This document shows, in pieces, positions 6,550 to 14,170 of a DNA stretch of 37,900 bases. Under the pieces are notes generated by a model. The model saw only the letters and a list, made by a program, of their open reading frames with translations. It ran no database searches and was not told the DNA's origin. Position 1 is the first letter of the stretch. Every line of letters begins with the position of its first letter. Position numbers and translations under genes: made by a program. The DNA comes from JBGSYJ01 sp041748075 (lineage in GTDB: Bacteria; Acidobacteriota; Thermoanaerobaculia; Gp7-AA8): the NCBI GenBank assembly GCA_041748075.1, contig JBGTDX010000141.1:1-37900 (forward strand). The letters are read 5' to 3'.

Positions 6550-9250
6550 ATCGAAGGTCTCGAAAAACGAACGGCTCGCCGTCTGTACTCGCAGCTCGCT
6601 GTCGAGAACCAGAAGGGGCTCTCGAACCGTGGCGACGATGCTCTCGGCAAACTCGAGGGCCCTGTGGATCGCATCGATGTCGAATCATCAACAGCACGGC
6701 ACCCTGAATCCCTTCGTCAGGTGTCACGTAGGGGCGCAGGCGCATCGAGTACCAGTGCCCGAGAGCATCCTGCACTTCCAGTTCCTTGTCGGTCCCCTTT
6801 TCGACGACCTCGTCCAGCAGTTGCGGGAGCTGTTGAAAATCGGCCGCGATCCTCATGCCGGCGATGGGCCGCCCCACGTCGGCCGGATTCAGTCCGAACA
6901 GCTGCTCTGCCAGGTCGGTGAATCGGCGGACGCGAAGATCCGGATCGAAGATCACGATGGGGATGCGGACGCTGCCCAGGAGGTTGAACAGATCGTTGTT
7001 GACCCGATTCAGCTCGGCGTTGCGATCGCTGAGCTCGTCGTTGACGGTGGCCAGCTCTTCGTTGCTCGACTGGATCTCTTCTTTGGAGGTCTCCAGCTCC
7101 TCGTTGACGCTCTGCATCTCCTCGTTGGCCGACTGGGCTTCCTCGTTGGCCGACTGGAGCTCTTCGTTTGCGGCATCGTGCTGCTCGATGATCGACTGCA
7201 GATACTCACGCGTGGCGCTGAGCTCCTGGGTCAGGGCGAGGATGCGGCGTGAGGGCTCCGCCCCCTCGTCCAGAGCGTCTTCCGCGTCCGATAGCGGCGG
7301 GGTGAGCACGGTCCCGCGCGTGGGATCTTCGAATGTCACGAGGAAACCCACGCCGTCGTCGGACGCGTCCGGAAGGGGCGTCACTTCCAGGTCGATCAGG
7401 CGAGGGCCTTCCTGCGAGCGCAGCTCCACACCTTCCCTGCGCACCGGCAGCCGTTCGGTGCTGGCCTGATGAAGGGCACTCCTGAGAACGACCCCGAGCC
7501 CCTCCCTTGCCATCTTCATGACGTTCAGACTCGCCCTTCCCGGTGTGGGCGCGAGAAAGGCCGAGGTGTCTCCCTGGAACTGCATGATTTCCATCCGCGA
7601 GTTCAACAGGACGCCCGCGGGCGCATACCTCCGCAACAGGACGCGCTCGGCCTCCCTCTGCATGTCCACGCCGAGAGTCGCCTCGTGCGCCCTGGCTTCC
7701 TCCGGCCGCCGGCTCTGCCGGGATTTGTCACGTCCCTTCAGCACGGGCGGCCGGCCCACCGCGCCATCCTTACGCCGGAAGATTCTCTGTCTCGCATCTT
7801 CGGTCTCGAACAGATCCCGGCCGTGGCTGCCAACCGTCTCCGAGCCTCCGAGGACGAGCGTACCGCCAGGTCGGAGGGCGTAGTGGAGGATGGGAACGAT
7901 CTTCTCCTGCAGGACGGGGTTGATGTAAATCAGCAGATTGCGGCAGGTGATCAGGTCCATACGCGAGAACGGCGGGTCCGCGAGAAGATTATGCCGCGCG
8001 AAGATGCACATCTCCCGGATCGACTTTGCGACGCGATATTGATCATCGACCGGCGTGAAGTAATTCTTCAGCCGTTCCTCCGACAGATCATGCTCGATAT
8101 CTTTCGAATAGAGTCCTGCTCGTGCCGTGGTGATGCCCCGTTCGTTCAGATCAGTCGCGAAGACCTGGATGGGGACGCTCAGGCCGCGCTCCTTCCTGAA
8201 CTCACCGAATGCGATGGCGATGGAGTAGGCTTCCTGCCCTGTCGAACATCCGAGCACCCAGACACGCACGGTATCCTGATCCGCGCGACCTTCGAACAGG
8301 CGCGGCAACACCCGCTGGGCAAGTGCCTCGAACATCTCGGGGTCGCGGAAAAAACTCGTTACGCTGATGAGAATGTCGTGATAGAGGGCGCTACGCTCCT
8401 CCTCGCTGCGCTTCAGCAGGTCGATGTACTCTCCCGCCTCTTCGATTTTGAGCAGCGCCATGCGGCGGGTGATCCGGCGGAAGAGCGTCGTGGATCGGTA
8501 CTGTGTGAAATCGACGCCCGTAACCGAGCGCATCAACTGTACGATGCTCCCGAAGTCCTCGGCGTCACCGGAGGGCAGCTCTGCCGATTCGCGGGCCAGA
8601 TGGGGGGATTTGCCGAGACGGTGGATCTCGGCGGCGATCTCCTCCGGAGGCAGAACGAAATCGATGCAACCGGTGGCGATGGCACTTGCCGGCATTCCGC
8701 GGTGCTGCGCAGTCTCGTCCTGGGCAAAGGTGATTCCGCCGTGAACCTTCAGCTCTTCGATTCCGAGCGTACCGTCGCTTCCGGTGCCTGACAGGATGAC
8801 CCCGATGGCACGCGGTCCATGGTCGGCGGCCAGCGAGCGAAGCAACCGATCGACGGGCCGGCGTCGCGCCGTGTCTTTTTCCCGCGGGTGAAGCTCGAGG
8901 TGCCCTGCCTGAATGGTCACCTCCCGGTCCGGAGGAATGACGTGGACGGAATTCGGTTCGACGAGCTGGCCGTCGGCGACCTCGACGACGGTCATCGACG
9001 TCGCGCGCGACAGAATTTCCACGAGCATGCTCGGATGGGTGGGAGAGAGGTGCTGGACGATGACGAACCCCACGCCCGTATCGACGGGCATCGCCTCGAG
9101 AAGCGCCGAGAGAGCCTCGAGCCCGCCGGCGGAGGCACCGATGCCGGCAATCGGAAAGGAGCGAGACGACTCCTCGATCACCACGTCTGAAGCGGCCCGA
9201 TCGACTGCAGGGGATGGCCTGGCCGAAGACTTGCGCTTTCTGTTCGTCAT
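6512..9250 (-). CDS. CheB-CheR-PAS fusion, N-terminal part of a frameshifted sensor gene
   Basis: The ATG at 9250 (MTNRKRKSS) is preferred over the upstream extension to 9313. Domains in order: CheB methylesterase with GIGASAGGLEAL, HLSPTHPSML and SGTGSDGTLGIE (Ser, His and Asp of the active site); CheR methyltransferase with LGCSTGQEAYSIAI for S-adenosylmethionine and CRNLLIYI; a long coiled coil of NEELQSANEE heptads; and a PAS domain (IVIFDPDLRVRRFTDLAEQLFG). At about 6682 an extra base shifts the frame after AVLLMI, giving about 57 nonsense residues before the stop at 6512. Removing it gives LLMI-DIDAIHRALEF and joins the second PAS and histidine kinase, for a total of about 1226 residues. 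Such fusions are usually sensory kinases outside classic chemotaxis operons. No receptor or cheA is nearby. Confidence 0.9.
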   Translation of the reverse strand: MTNRKRKSSARPSPAVDRAASDVVIEESSRSFPIAGIGASAGGLEALSALLEAMPVDTGVGFVIVQHLSPTHPSMLVEILSRATSMTVVEVADGQLVEPNSVHVIPPDREVTIQAGHLELHPREKDTARRRPVDRLLRSLAADHGPRAIGVILSGTGSDGTLGIEELKVHGGITFAQDETAQHRGMPASAIATGCIDFVLPPEEIAAEIHRLGKSPHLARESAELPSGDAEDFGSIVQLMRSVTGVDFTQYRSTTLFRRITRRMALLKIEEAGEYIDLLKRSEEERSALYHDILISVTSFFRDPEMFEALAQRVLPRLFEGRADQDTVRVWVLGCSTGQEAYSIAIAFGEFRKERGLSVPIQVFATDLNERGITTARAGLYSKDIEHDLSEERLKNYFTPVDDQYRVAKSIREMCIFARHNLLADPPFSRMDLITCRNLLIYINPVLQEKIVPILHYALRPGGTLVLGGSETVGSHGRDLFETEDARQRIFRRKDGAVGRPPVLKGRDKSRQSRRPEEARAHEATLGVDMQREAERVLLRRYAPAGVLLNSRMEIMQFQGDTSAFLAPTPGRASLNVMKMAREGLGVVLRSALHQASTERLPVRREGVELRSQEGPRLIDLEVTPLPDASDDGVGFLVTFEDPTRGTVLTPPLSDAEDALDEGAEPSRRILALTQELSATREYLQSIIEQHDAANEELQSANEEAQSANEEMQSVNEELETSKEEIQSSNEELATVNDELSDRNAELNRVNNDLFNLLGSVRIPIVIFDPDLRVRRFTDLAEQLFGLNPADVGRPIAGMRIAADFQQLPQLLDEVVEKGTDKELEVQDALGHWYSMRLRPYVTPDEGIQGAVLLMIRHRCDPQGPRVCREHRRHGSRAPSGSRQRAASTDGEPFVFRDLRCEIRRYGRQVAL

Positions 9251-9465
9251 GTCGCTGGGAACCTGATGAAAGTATATGAGTGTTCCGCACTGCAGACTAC
9301 ATTCGTTGAACACTGGTTATTGCGCTTGTCACGTCGAAGAATCGTGCCACGTCGAACGATCGCGTGACGGCGCACTTTTTGCATGCAATTTCGACGGAAA
9401 TTTTCCAGAACCGAAGGATCCTCGGGCAAGAACTGAGTCTGCCGTGGCCGCCGGGTCGGAGTTCC

Positions 9466-9966
9466 CTACGTTCCCGATCTCCGGCCGGCTGCCGCCTCGA
9501 GTTGATCGAGCACCGACTTCATCGTCCCCTCGAATCCGAACACAAACCTGGCGAAGAATCGGAACATCGGACTGTAAATTTCTCCCTCCTCGATGATCGT
9601 CACGAGGCTGGTGTGGTCCGTCTGTCTCTCGACGCGCCAGATCCAGCGCCCTCCCCAGGGCAGACCTTCCTGCTCGATTATCGTGATCAGGGTGCGCTCT
9701 GCTGGTTTCTCGATCCTGTAGCGCACCGTGCCATTGGAGTCCGTCACACGGACAGCATTGCCGGGCAGAATCTCAACCTGCTTCACGTCCGTTCTCCAGT
9801 CCTGCCATTGACTCAGGTCGGAGATCAGGCTCCATACATCGTCGGCCGGGGCCATGATCGTTCTCGTGACGATCGTCCTGTGCTGGACCGGCAGTGATCC
9901 GCCGATCATGCGCACAGCCACTCCTATGACCGCTACAACGAGGGCGATCCCGATCAACCACTTCAT
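9466..9966 (-). CDS. SRPBCC (START-like) protein with N-terminal membrane anchor
   Basis: The 166-residue protein opens with a hydrophobic helix (WLIGIALVVAVIGVAV) and then shows the polyketide cyclase/SRPBCC pattern: TIMAPADDVWSLISDLSQWQDW at the start of the hydrophobic-pocket fold, a run of beta strands, and a long C-terminal helix (GTMKSVLDQLEAA). Such proteins bind hydrophobic ligands; the ligand cannot be predicted here. Its ATG overlaps the stop of the marR-like gene by 4 bp, so the two are translationally coupled and presumably controlled by the same repressor. Downstream, 9251-9465 holds no gene; it contains the nonamer CACGTCGAA twice (9330 and 9348). Confidence 0.82.
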   Translation of the reverse strand: MKWLIGIALVVAVIGVAVRMIGGSLPVQHRTIVTRTIMAPADDVWSLISDLSQWQDWRTDVKQVEILPGNAVRVTDSNGTVRYRIEKPAERTLITIIEQEGLPWGGRWIWRVERQTDHTSLVTIIEEGEIYSPMFRFFARFVFGFEGTMKSVLDQLEAAAGRRSGT

Positions 9967-10388
9967 CTCTTCAGCCTTTCGATCGCCTCACCGATCAGCG
10001 CGAGCCCTTCGACGACACGCTCCTGATCCCGCTCTTCGAGCTCGTCGAGGATGCTTTCTATCGCCTTGCCGTCGAGTCCCTCGTCGGAATGCATCGCTTC
10101 CACGCCGCTCTTAGTGAGGAGGATCCTCTTACGCCGGCCGCTTCCATGCAACCGCTCGATCAGGCCCCGCGATTCGAGACTGCTCAATGCTGCCGATAGC
10201 GTCGACCGGGACAGACCAAGGTGACGGGTGAGCCCCGAGGCGAATGCTTTATCTCCGTCCTGCACATGGTGAAGGATGCGGAGATCCTTTTCGGTCAGGC
10301 CGTCGCTTCTGTCATGAGAGCGATGACACGCGAAGTAGAGCAGGGGATAAAGCCGTTTGATCTGTTCGATGCGTTCCGATGTGGCCAT
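9963..10388 (-). CDS. MarR-family transcriptional regulator
   Basis: The start is placed at ATG 10388 (MATSERIEQIK), which gives 141 residues, the usual MarR length; the longer frame to 10505 would read through the promoter. The winged helix-turn-helix is clear: LTEKDLRILHHV, then LTRHLGLSRSTLSAALSSLESRGLIER as recognition helix region, then a wing (GSGRRKRILLTKSG). The C-terminal helix (ESILDELEERDQERVVEGLALIGEAIERL) is the dimerisation part. It is the first gene of a coupled pair with the SRPBCC gene and diverges from a DoxX-like gene. A perfect palindrome overlapping its own -35 box suggests autorepression and control of the divergent gene. The inducer is unknown. Confidence 0.88.
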   Translation of the reverse strand: MATSERIEQIKRLYPLLYFACHRSHDRSDGLTEKDLRILHHVQDGDKAFASGLTRHLGLSRSTLSAALSSLESRGLIERLHGSGRRKRILLTKSGVEAMHSDEGLDGKAIESILDELEERDQERVVEGLALIGEAIERLKR

Positions 10389-10394
10389 ATCCGA

Positions 10395-10432
10395 AGAGTA
10401 CGGGCCGATCTCATGTTCGTCAAAACGAACAT
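10395..10432 (-). promoter_or_regulatory. MarR promoter with perfect palindromic operator
   Basis: A perfect inverted repeat ATGTTCGT-CAAA-ACGAACAT occupies 10413-10432 between the divergent marR-like and doxX-like genes. Reading the minus strand, a -35 box TTGACG (10423-10418) lies inside it, followed by a 17-bp spacer and a -10 box TACTCT (10400-10395), seven bases from the marR ATG. A bound dimer would cover the -35 box. For the divergent gene a possible -10 TATGAT sits at 10463-10468, only 7 bp before its ATG. Box quality is judged by eye. Confidence 0.75.
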
Positions 10433-10474
10433 TTCTCCGCTGATCGAAGCCGCGGTTCCTTTTATGATGGAACG

Positions 10475-11167
10475 ATGACCCTCTCTCCGAGCCGGCTGGA
10501 TTCAAAGCTCCTGCCGATGCATCGCCGCTTGAGATCGCAACCGCTGCTCTATCGCTTCACGCTGGGAACGCGGATCCTTCTCGCTGCCGGATTCATTCCG
10601 ACTGGAATCGTGAAGCTGATCGGATGGCGCTTCACACGGATGAGTCCTGAGTTTCCCATCGGCGCTTTCTTCGAGACGCTCTACCTGTCCGGACTCTACT
10701 GGCGATTTCTCGGCCTCGGGCAGGTGATTGCAGGGCTGTGCGTGCTCGTGCCGGCGACCGCGACGCTCGGCGCGCTTCTTTTCCTGCCGATCATGCTGAA
10801 CGTTTTCGTCATCACCCTTTCCTACGACTTCAAGTTCACTCCCGTCATCACGGGACTCATGCTGCTCGCGAACGTTTATCTGCTCACATGGGATTACGAC
10901 CGGCTGCGCGGCATCTTCGGACTCACTACACAAATCGATCCGCTACCTCAGCACCGCCTCGGCCGATTCGAGAGGTGGGTCTACGCGACGGGCACGACCG
11001 CCGGAATGGGATTCTTCGCCGGGACGCGGAGTCTCGTGCCTGCGGGCTGGAGCTACTGGTACCTCGGAATCGGCCTCGCATCTGTGCTCGCGGCACTGTG
11101 GCTGGGAGTGCAGCGACAGATCAGTGCGAAGCTGATGAAAGGCCGCGGGCAGATTGCCGGCGTCTGA
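10475..11167 (+). CDS. DoxX-like integral membrane protein
   Basis: I start this at ATG 10475 (MTLSPSRLDSK), just downstream of the operator region, giving 230 residues; the longer frame to 10379 would cover the promoter. The sequence shows four or more hydrophobic helices: LGTRILLAAGFIPTGIVKLIGW, RFLGLGQVIAGLCVLVPATATLGALLFLPIMLNVFVITL, FTPVITGLMLLANVYLLTW and a C-terminal one (YWYLGIGLASVLAALWLGV). The first helix with GF.P.G..KL is typical of DoxX/DoxD-like proteins. Exact activity is unknown for most of them; some partner with redox enzymes. Divergence from marR across a shared operator suggests inducible expression together with the SRPBCC protein. Confidence 0.78.
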   Translation: MTLSPSRLDSKLLPMHRRLRSQPLLYRFTLGTRILLAAGFIPTGIVKLIGWRFTRMSPEFPIGAFFETLYLSGLYWRFLGLGQVIAGLCVLVPATATLGALLFLPIMLNVFVITLSYDFKFTPVITGLMLLANVYLLTWDYDRLRGIFGLTTQIDPLPQHRLGRFERWVYATGTTAGMGFFAGTRSLVPAGWSYWYLGIGLASVLAALWLGVQRQISAKLMKGRGQIAGV

Positions 11168-11230
11168 CGCGAGCTTCGATTGACCGTCCCATTGCATGCC
11201 TGTAGGATCGCGACGTCTTCAGGAGAATCG

Positions 11231-13435
11231 ATGATCGGAACGACGGTATCGCATTACCGCATTACGTCCCAACTCGGAAGCGGCGGCATGGGAATCGTCT
11301 ACGAGGCGGAAGATGACCGCCTCGGGCGAAAGGTTGCCCTCAAGTTCCTCCCCGAAGGACTTGCGAAGGACGACTCCTCATTGCAGCGTTTCCAGCGTGA
11401 AGCGCGGGCGGCGTCGGCACTCAACCATCCCGGAATCTGCACCGTCCACTCGATCGAGCAGCACGAAGGCATTCACTTCATCGTCATGGAGCTTCTCGAA
11501 GGACAGACGCTGACGGAGGTGATCCGCACGGGGCCCGTCGACATCCAGCGCCTGGTGGCGATCGCGATCGAGATCTCTGACGCGCTCGAGTCGGCGCACG
11601 CGAAAGGAATCGTGCACCGCGATCTCAAGCCCGCGAACATCTTCATCAATCAGCGCGGACAGGTGAAGATCCTCGACTTCGGTCTCGCGAAGATCGAGCT
11701 GAAGCCGGTGGCGGCCGGCGGCTCTCCGGCAGATATGGTCACAGCCGTCCGTCCCGAGGAGCTCACCCAGGCAGGATCGACCATCGGTACCCTTGCCTAC
11801 ATGTCGCCCGAGCAGGCGCGGGGACAGATCACCGACGCGCGAACCGACATCTTCTCACTCGGCACCGTGCTGTATCAGATGGCGACCGGGCAGTTGCCGT
11901 TTCAGGGAAACACGTCCGCCGTGATCTTCGACTCGCTGCTCAACCGCGATCCCGAGCCCCTCGAAACGGTGCATTCGGGGGTTCCGTCGGAGCTGAGCCG
12001 CATCGTGATGCGCTCGCTCGAGAAGGATCGCAACCTTCGCTACCAGACGGCGACCGATCTCAAGACCGAGCTGCTCCGCTTCCGGAGGGATATCGATTCA
12101 GGAAGCCGCAGGGCCAGTGGCAGCAGCGAATCGCGCGGCGACTCGGCCGAGCGCGTTGAGAAATCGATCGCGGTTCTCTACTTCGAGAACCTCAGCGGCG
12201 TGAAGGAAGACGAGTATTTCCGCGACGGGATCACCGAGGACATCATCGCGGAGCTCTCGAAGATCAAAGGTCTGAAGATCTACTCGCGGCCGACGGTCCT
12301 GGCCTACCGCGACAAGCCGGCTACTCCGTCTCAGATCGGCCAGCAACTCGGCGCATCCTACGTGCTCGCGGGCACGCTGCGCCGCGCGGGAAATCGTCTG
12401 CGGATCAGCGCGCAGCTGGTCGACACGCACACCGACTTTCCTCTCTGGATCGAGCGCTACGACCGCGAGATGAAGGACGTATTCGAAGTGCAGGACGAGA
12501 TCGCGCGAAAAATCGCCGAGGCGTTGCGGATCACGCTCTCCCCGCAGGAGCAGGAAGCGCTCGCTGCGAAACCTACCGAAGATCTGCAGGCCTACGACCT
12601 CTATCTGCGCGGACGGAACTATGCACGCCGTGGCTCGCGTCAGGATCTCGAGTTCGCGCTGCAGATGTTCGAGAATGCAGTCGGGCTGGATCCGGGCTTT
12701 GCACTTGCCCACGCGGCGCTGGCGAATGTGTGCGCCCAGTATCACTACCACTTCGACCGCGCGACGCGGTGGCTCGACCGCGCGGTAGAAGCAACGCGTC
12801 GCGCCAGTTCGATCGATGAAAACGCGCCGGAGGTTCAGGTCGCCCAGGCCTGGGTCTTTTACGTCGAAGGCAAGTATCCGGAGGCCGTCGATCGCGTCCG
12901 ACAGGCTATCGAACGGAAGCCCGATACAGAAGGCGCCTACTATCTCCTCGGCCGCGCGCTGTTCGCCTCGGGCAGGTATCAGGAGCTCGTCGACGTGGCG
13001 GACAGAGCGATCGAACACAGCGGTGAGGATTACAACACGTACGTTCCGATCCGAAATGCGCTCGGAGCCCTCGGCAAGAAGGATGCGCACGTGAATCACA
13101 GCCAGCGCGAGATCCAGGTGTACGAGGCACATCTCAGGAAAGTGCCTGAGGATGCGCGCGCGCGGACGCTGCTGGCTGGTGACTATGTGGTCGTTGCCAG
13201 GCCGGAGGACGCGATCCGTGAATTGAACCTCGCGATGACGCTGCGACCCGACGACGCCATGGTGACGTACAACGTCGCGTGCGTCTTCGGACAGCTCGGC
13301 CGATCCGAGGATGCGCTCGCTGCGCTCAAACGCGCATGGGAGGCGGGCTTCCGCGACCCCAACTGGGCGCGACACGATCCCGACCTCGAGATTCTTCGCG
13401 GCAACCCGGAATTCGAGCGCCTCTTTCCCGCCTGA
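11231..13435 (+). CDS. Soluble Ser/Thr kinase with TolB-like and TPR domains, paralog 2
   Basis: The ATG at 11231 (MIGTTVSHYRI) matches the start of the paralog at 1592-3811; the upstream TTG at 11180 is rejected. The 734-residue product has an intact kinase domain: GSGGMG, VALKFL with the ATP-binding Lys, HRDLKPAN, DFGLAK, and TLAYMSPEQARG. Then comes the TolB/FlgO-like domain (SIAVLYFENLSGVKEDEYFRDGITEDI, LAGTLRRAGNRLRISAQL), which matches the paralog almost word for word, and about 300 residues of TPRs ending in REATE-like helices. No membrane segment is visible. The two copies stand on opposite strands about 7.4 kb apart, so they could recombine or invert the interval. Confidence 0.93.
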   Translation: MIGTTVSHYRITSQLGSGGMGIVYEAEDDRLGRKVALKFLPEGLAKDDSSLQRFQREARAASALNHPGICTVHSIEQHEGIHFIVMELLEGQTLTEVIRTGPVDIQRLVAIAIEISDALESAHAKGIVHRDLKPANIFINQRGQVKILDFGLAKIELKPVAAGGSPADMVTAVRPEELTQAGSTIGTLAYMSPEQARGQITDARTDIFSLGTVLYQMATGQLPFQGNTSAVIFDSLLNRDPEPLETVHSGVPSELSRIVMRSLEKDRNLRYQTATDLKTELLRFRRDIDSGSRRASGSSESRGDSAERVEKSIAVLYFENLSGVKEDEYFRDGITEDIIAELSKIKGLKIYSRPTVLAYRDKPATPSQIGQQLGASYVLAGTLRRAGNRLRISAQLVDTHTDFPLWIERYDREMKDVFEVQDEIARKIAEALRITLSPQEQEALAAKPTEDLQAYDLYLRGRNYARRGSRQDLEFALQMFENAVGLDPGFALAHAALANVCAQYHYHFDRATRWLDRAVEATRRASSIDENAPEVQVAQAWVFYVEGKYPEAVDRVRQAIERKPDTEGAYYLLGRALFASGRYQELVDVADRAIEHSGEDYNTYVPIRNALGALGKKDAHVNHSQREIQVYEAHLRKVPEDARARTLLAGDYVVVARPEDAIRELNLAMTLRPDDAMVTYNVACVFGQLGRSEDALAALKRAWEAGFRDPNWARHDPDLEILRGNPEFERLFPA

Positions 13436-13446
13436 CCGACGAAGAA

Positions 13447-13474
13447 GTTCTGAGTTGTGAGTTCTGAGTTGTGA
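13447..13474. repeat. Two tandem copies of a 14-bp unit
   Basis: GTTCTGAGTTGTGA is repeated twice, head to tail, 11 bp after the kinase stop. The following stretch to about 13640 is non-coding by eye and may be part of a longer dispersed element. Confidence 0.65.
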
Positions 13475-13664
13475 GTGGAATGGGTGAGAAGGAAGGAGTT
13501 CGATTGCCGATCTCGGCGAAGGAATCTTCCCTTCCGTACATCCATCACTCTGTGGATACTTGCGAGAATCCCCCACCCTTGCCCGTCCGGTTGCGTTCGC
13601 TGCGAACTGCTCGGCGCCGCCATCCTGTCTGCTCAGAACCGCACGGGGCAGCAGACGTCCGGGA

Positions 13665-13910
13665 TCACTCGATTCTCTCCGCCAAATAGCGTTCGACCCG
13701 CTTCACCACACTGCCGGGAGTCCGATAGGCGAACCTGCTCGAGTCAACGACATCGACGCCGTCCACTGTTACACGCAGCTCGCCAAAACCACCGCGTTGC
13801 CGCCGCACGGTGAGGTTCGTATCTCGCGACAACTGAGCCGCCACACGGGCAGCGATGAGGATTTTGCCCGGTCACACCGGGCAATAGAAGATGATGACGT
13901 CACGGGGCAT
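13665..13910 (-). CDS. Candidate selenoprotein, SelW/Rdx thioredoxin-like, in-frame TGA
   Basis: An ATG at 13910 is preceded by a very strong ribosome-binding site (GGAGGAGG, 8 nt away). The frame reads MPRDVIIFYCPV, then TGA at 13874-13872, then PGKILIAARVAAQL and on to a TGA at 13667-13665. With Sec at the first TGA the product has 81 residues and a CxxU redox motif (Cys10, Sec13) right after strand one. A long helix follows, then GGFGELRVTVDGVDVVDSS and RFAYRTPGSVVKRVERYL. That matches the SelW/SelT/SelH (Rdx) fold: YCxx[CU], helix, GxFxVxxDGxxV, then FPxPxxV. The role would be a thioredoxin-like redox protein. A SECIS-like hairpin follows the TGA. The Sec machinery is not in this window. 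Alternatives are a nonsense pseudogene or a base error in a Cys/Trp codon. The gene lies between kinase 2 and the radical SAM gene. Confidence 0.75.
13837..13853 (-). promoter_or_regulatory. SECIS-like hairpin after the in-frame TGA
   Basis: On the mRNA strand GCUGCC and GGCGGC form a 6-bp stem (one G-U pair) closing a 5-nt loop CGUGU. The loop begins 24 nt after the UGA and has a G at its second position. From memory, bacterial SECIS elements need a short apical stem, a small loop with a G in its first two bases, and about 16-37 nt from the UGA; this one fits all three. A second, perfect 9-bp hairpin (13864-13884, loop GUG) straddles the UGA itself and could compete with it or slow ribosomes. 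Confidence 0.55.
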
Positions 13911-14170
13911 GCCTGCATCCTCCTCCAGGCTTAGCATTCCGTCAATGAGCACTCCACGCAGCACGGCGCGGAGCTATCTTCATGACCCGCCGGCAGCGAT
14001 GCGGGCGCGGAAGTTCGGAATAGTCGCCGCGTCGCGCGTGACGAAGGTGACGGCGAGGACGATGAAAGCGATTTCAGCATGTTCCGGGACGTCACACGGG
14101 ATGGTGACGGCGCATACATACCGATGGATCGCTCCGGATCATATTCATCCCTCACTGGAGAAGACTCAGC

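Noticed and set aside
7469..8791. 440-residue plus-strand frame opposite CheB-CheR
   Set aside because: Shadow of the CheB-CheR coding strand.
9330..9369. Possible tandem repeat or CRISPR-like unit (CACGTCGAA twice)
   Set aside because: Only two 9-bp copies 18 bp apart; too short and too few for an array.
12098..13576. Large minus-strand frame opposite the second kinase
   Set aside because: It mirrors the kinase codons on the other strand and has an Arg/Val/His-rich composition; shadow of a GC-rich gene.
13447..13640. Small genes in the tract after the second kinase
   Set aside because: Tandem 14-mers and biased short frames suggest repeat-derived non-coding DNA rather than genes.
13864..13884. 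Transcription terminator at the TGA hairpin
   Set aside because: The 9-bp stem has no run of T after it on either strand and lies inside a credible coding frame.
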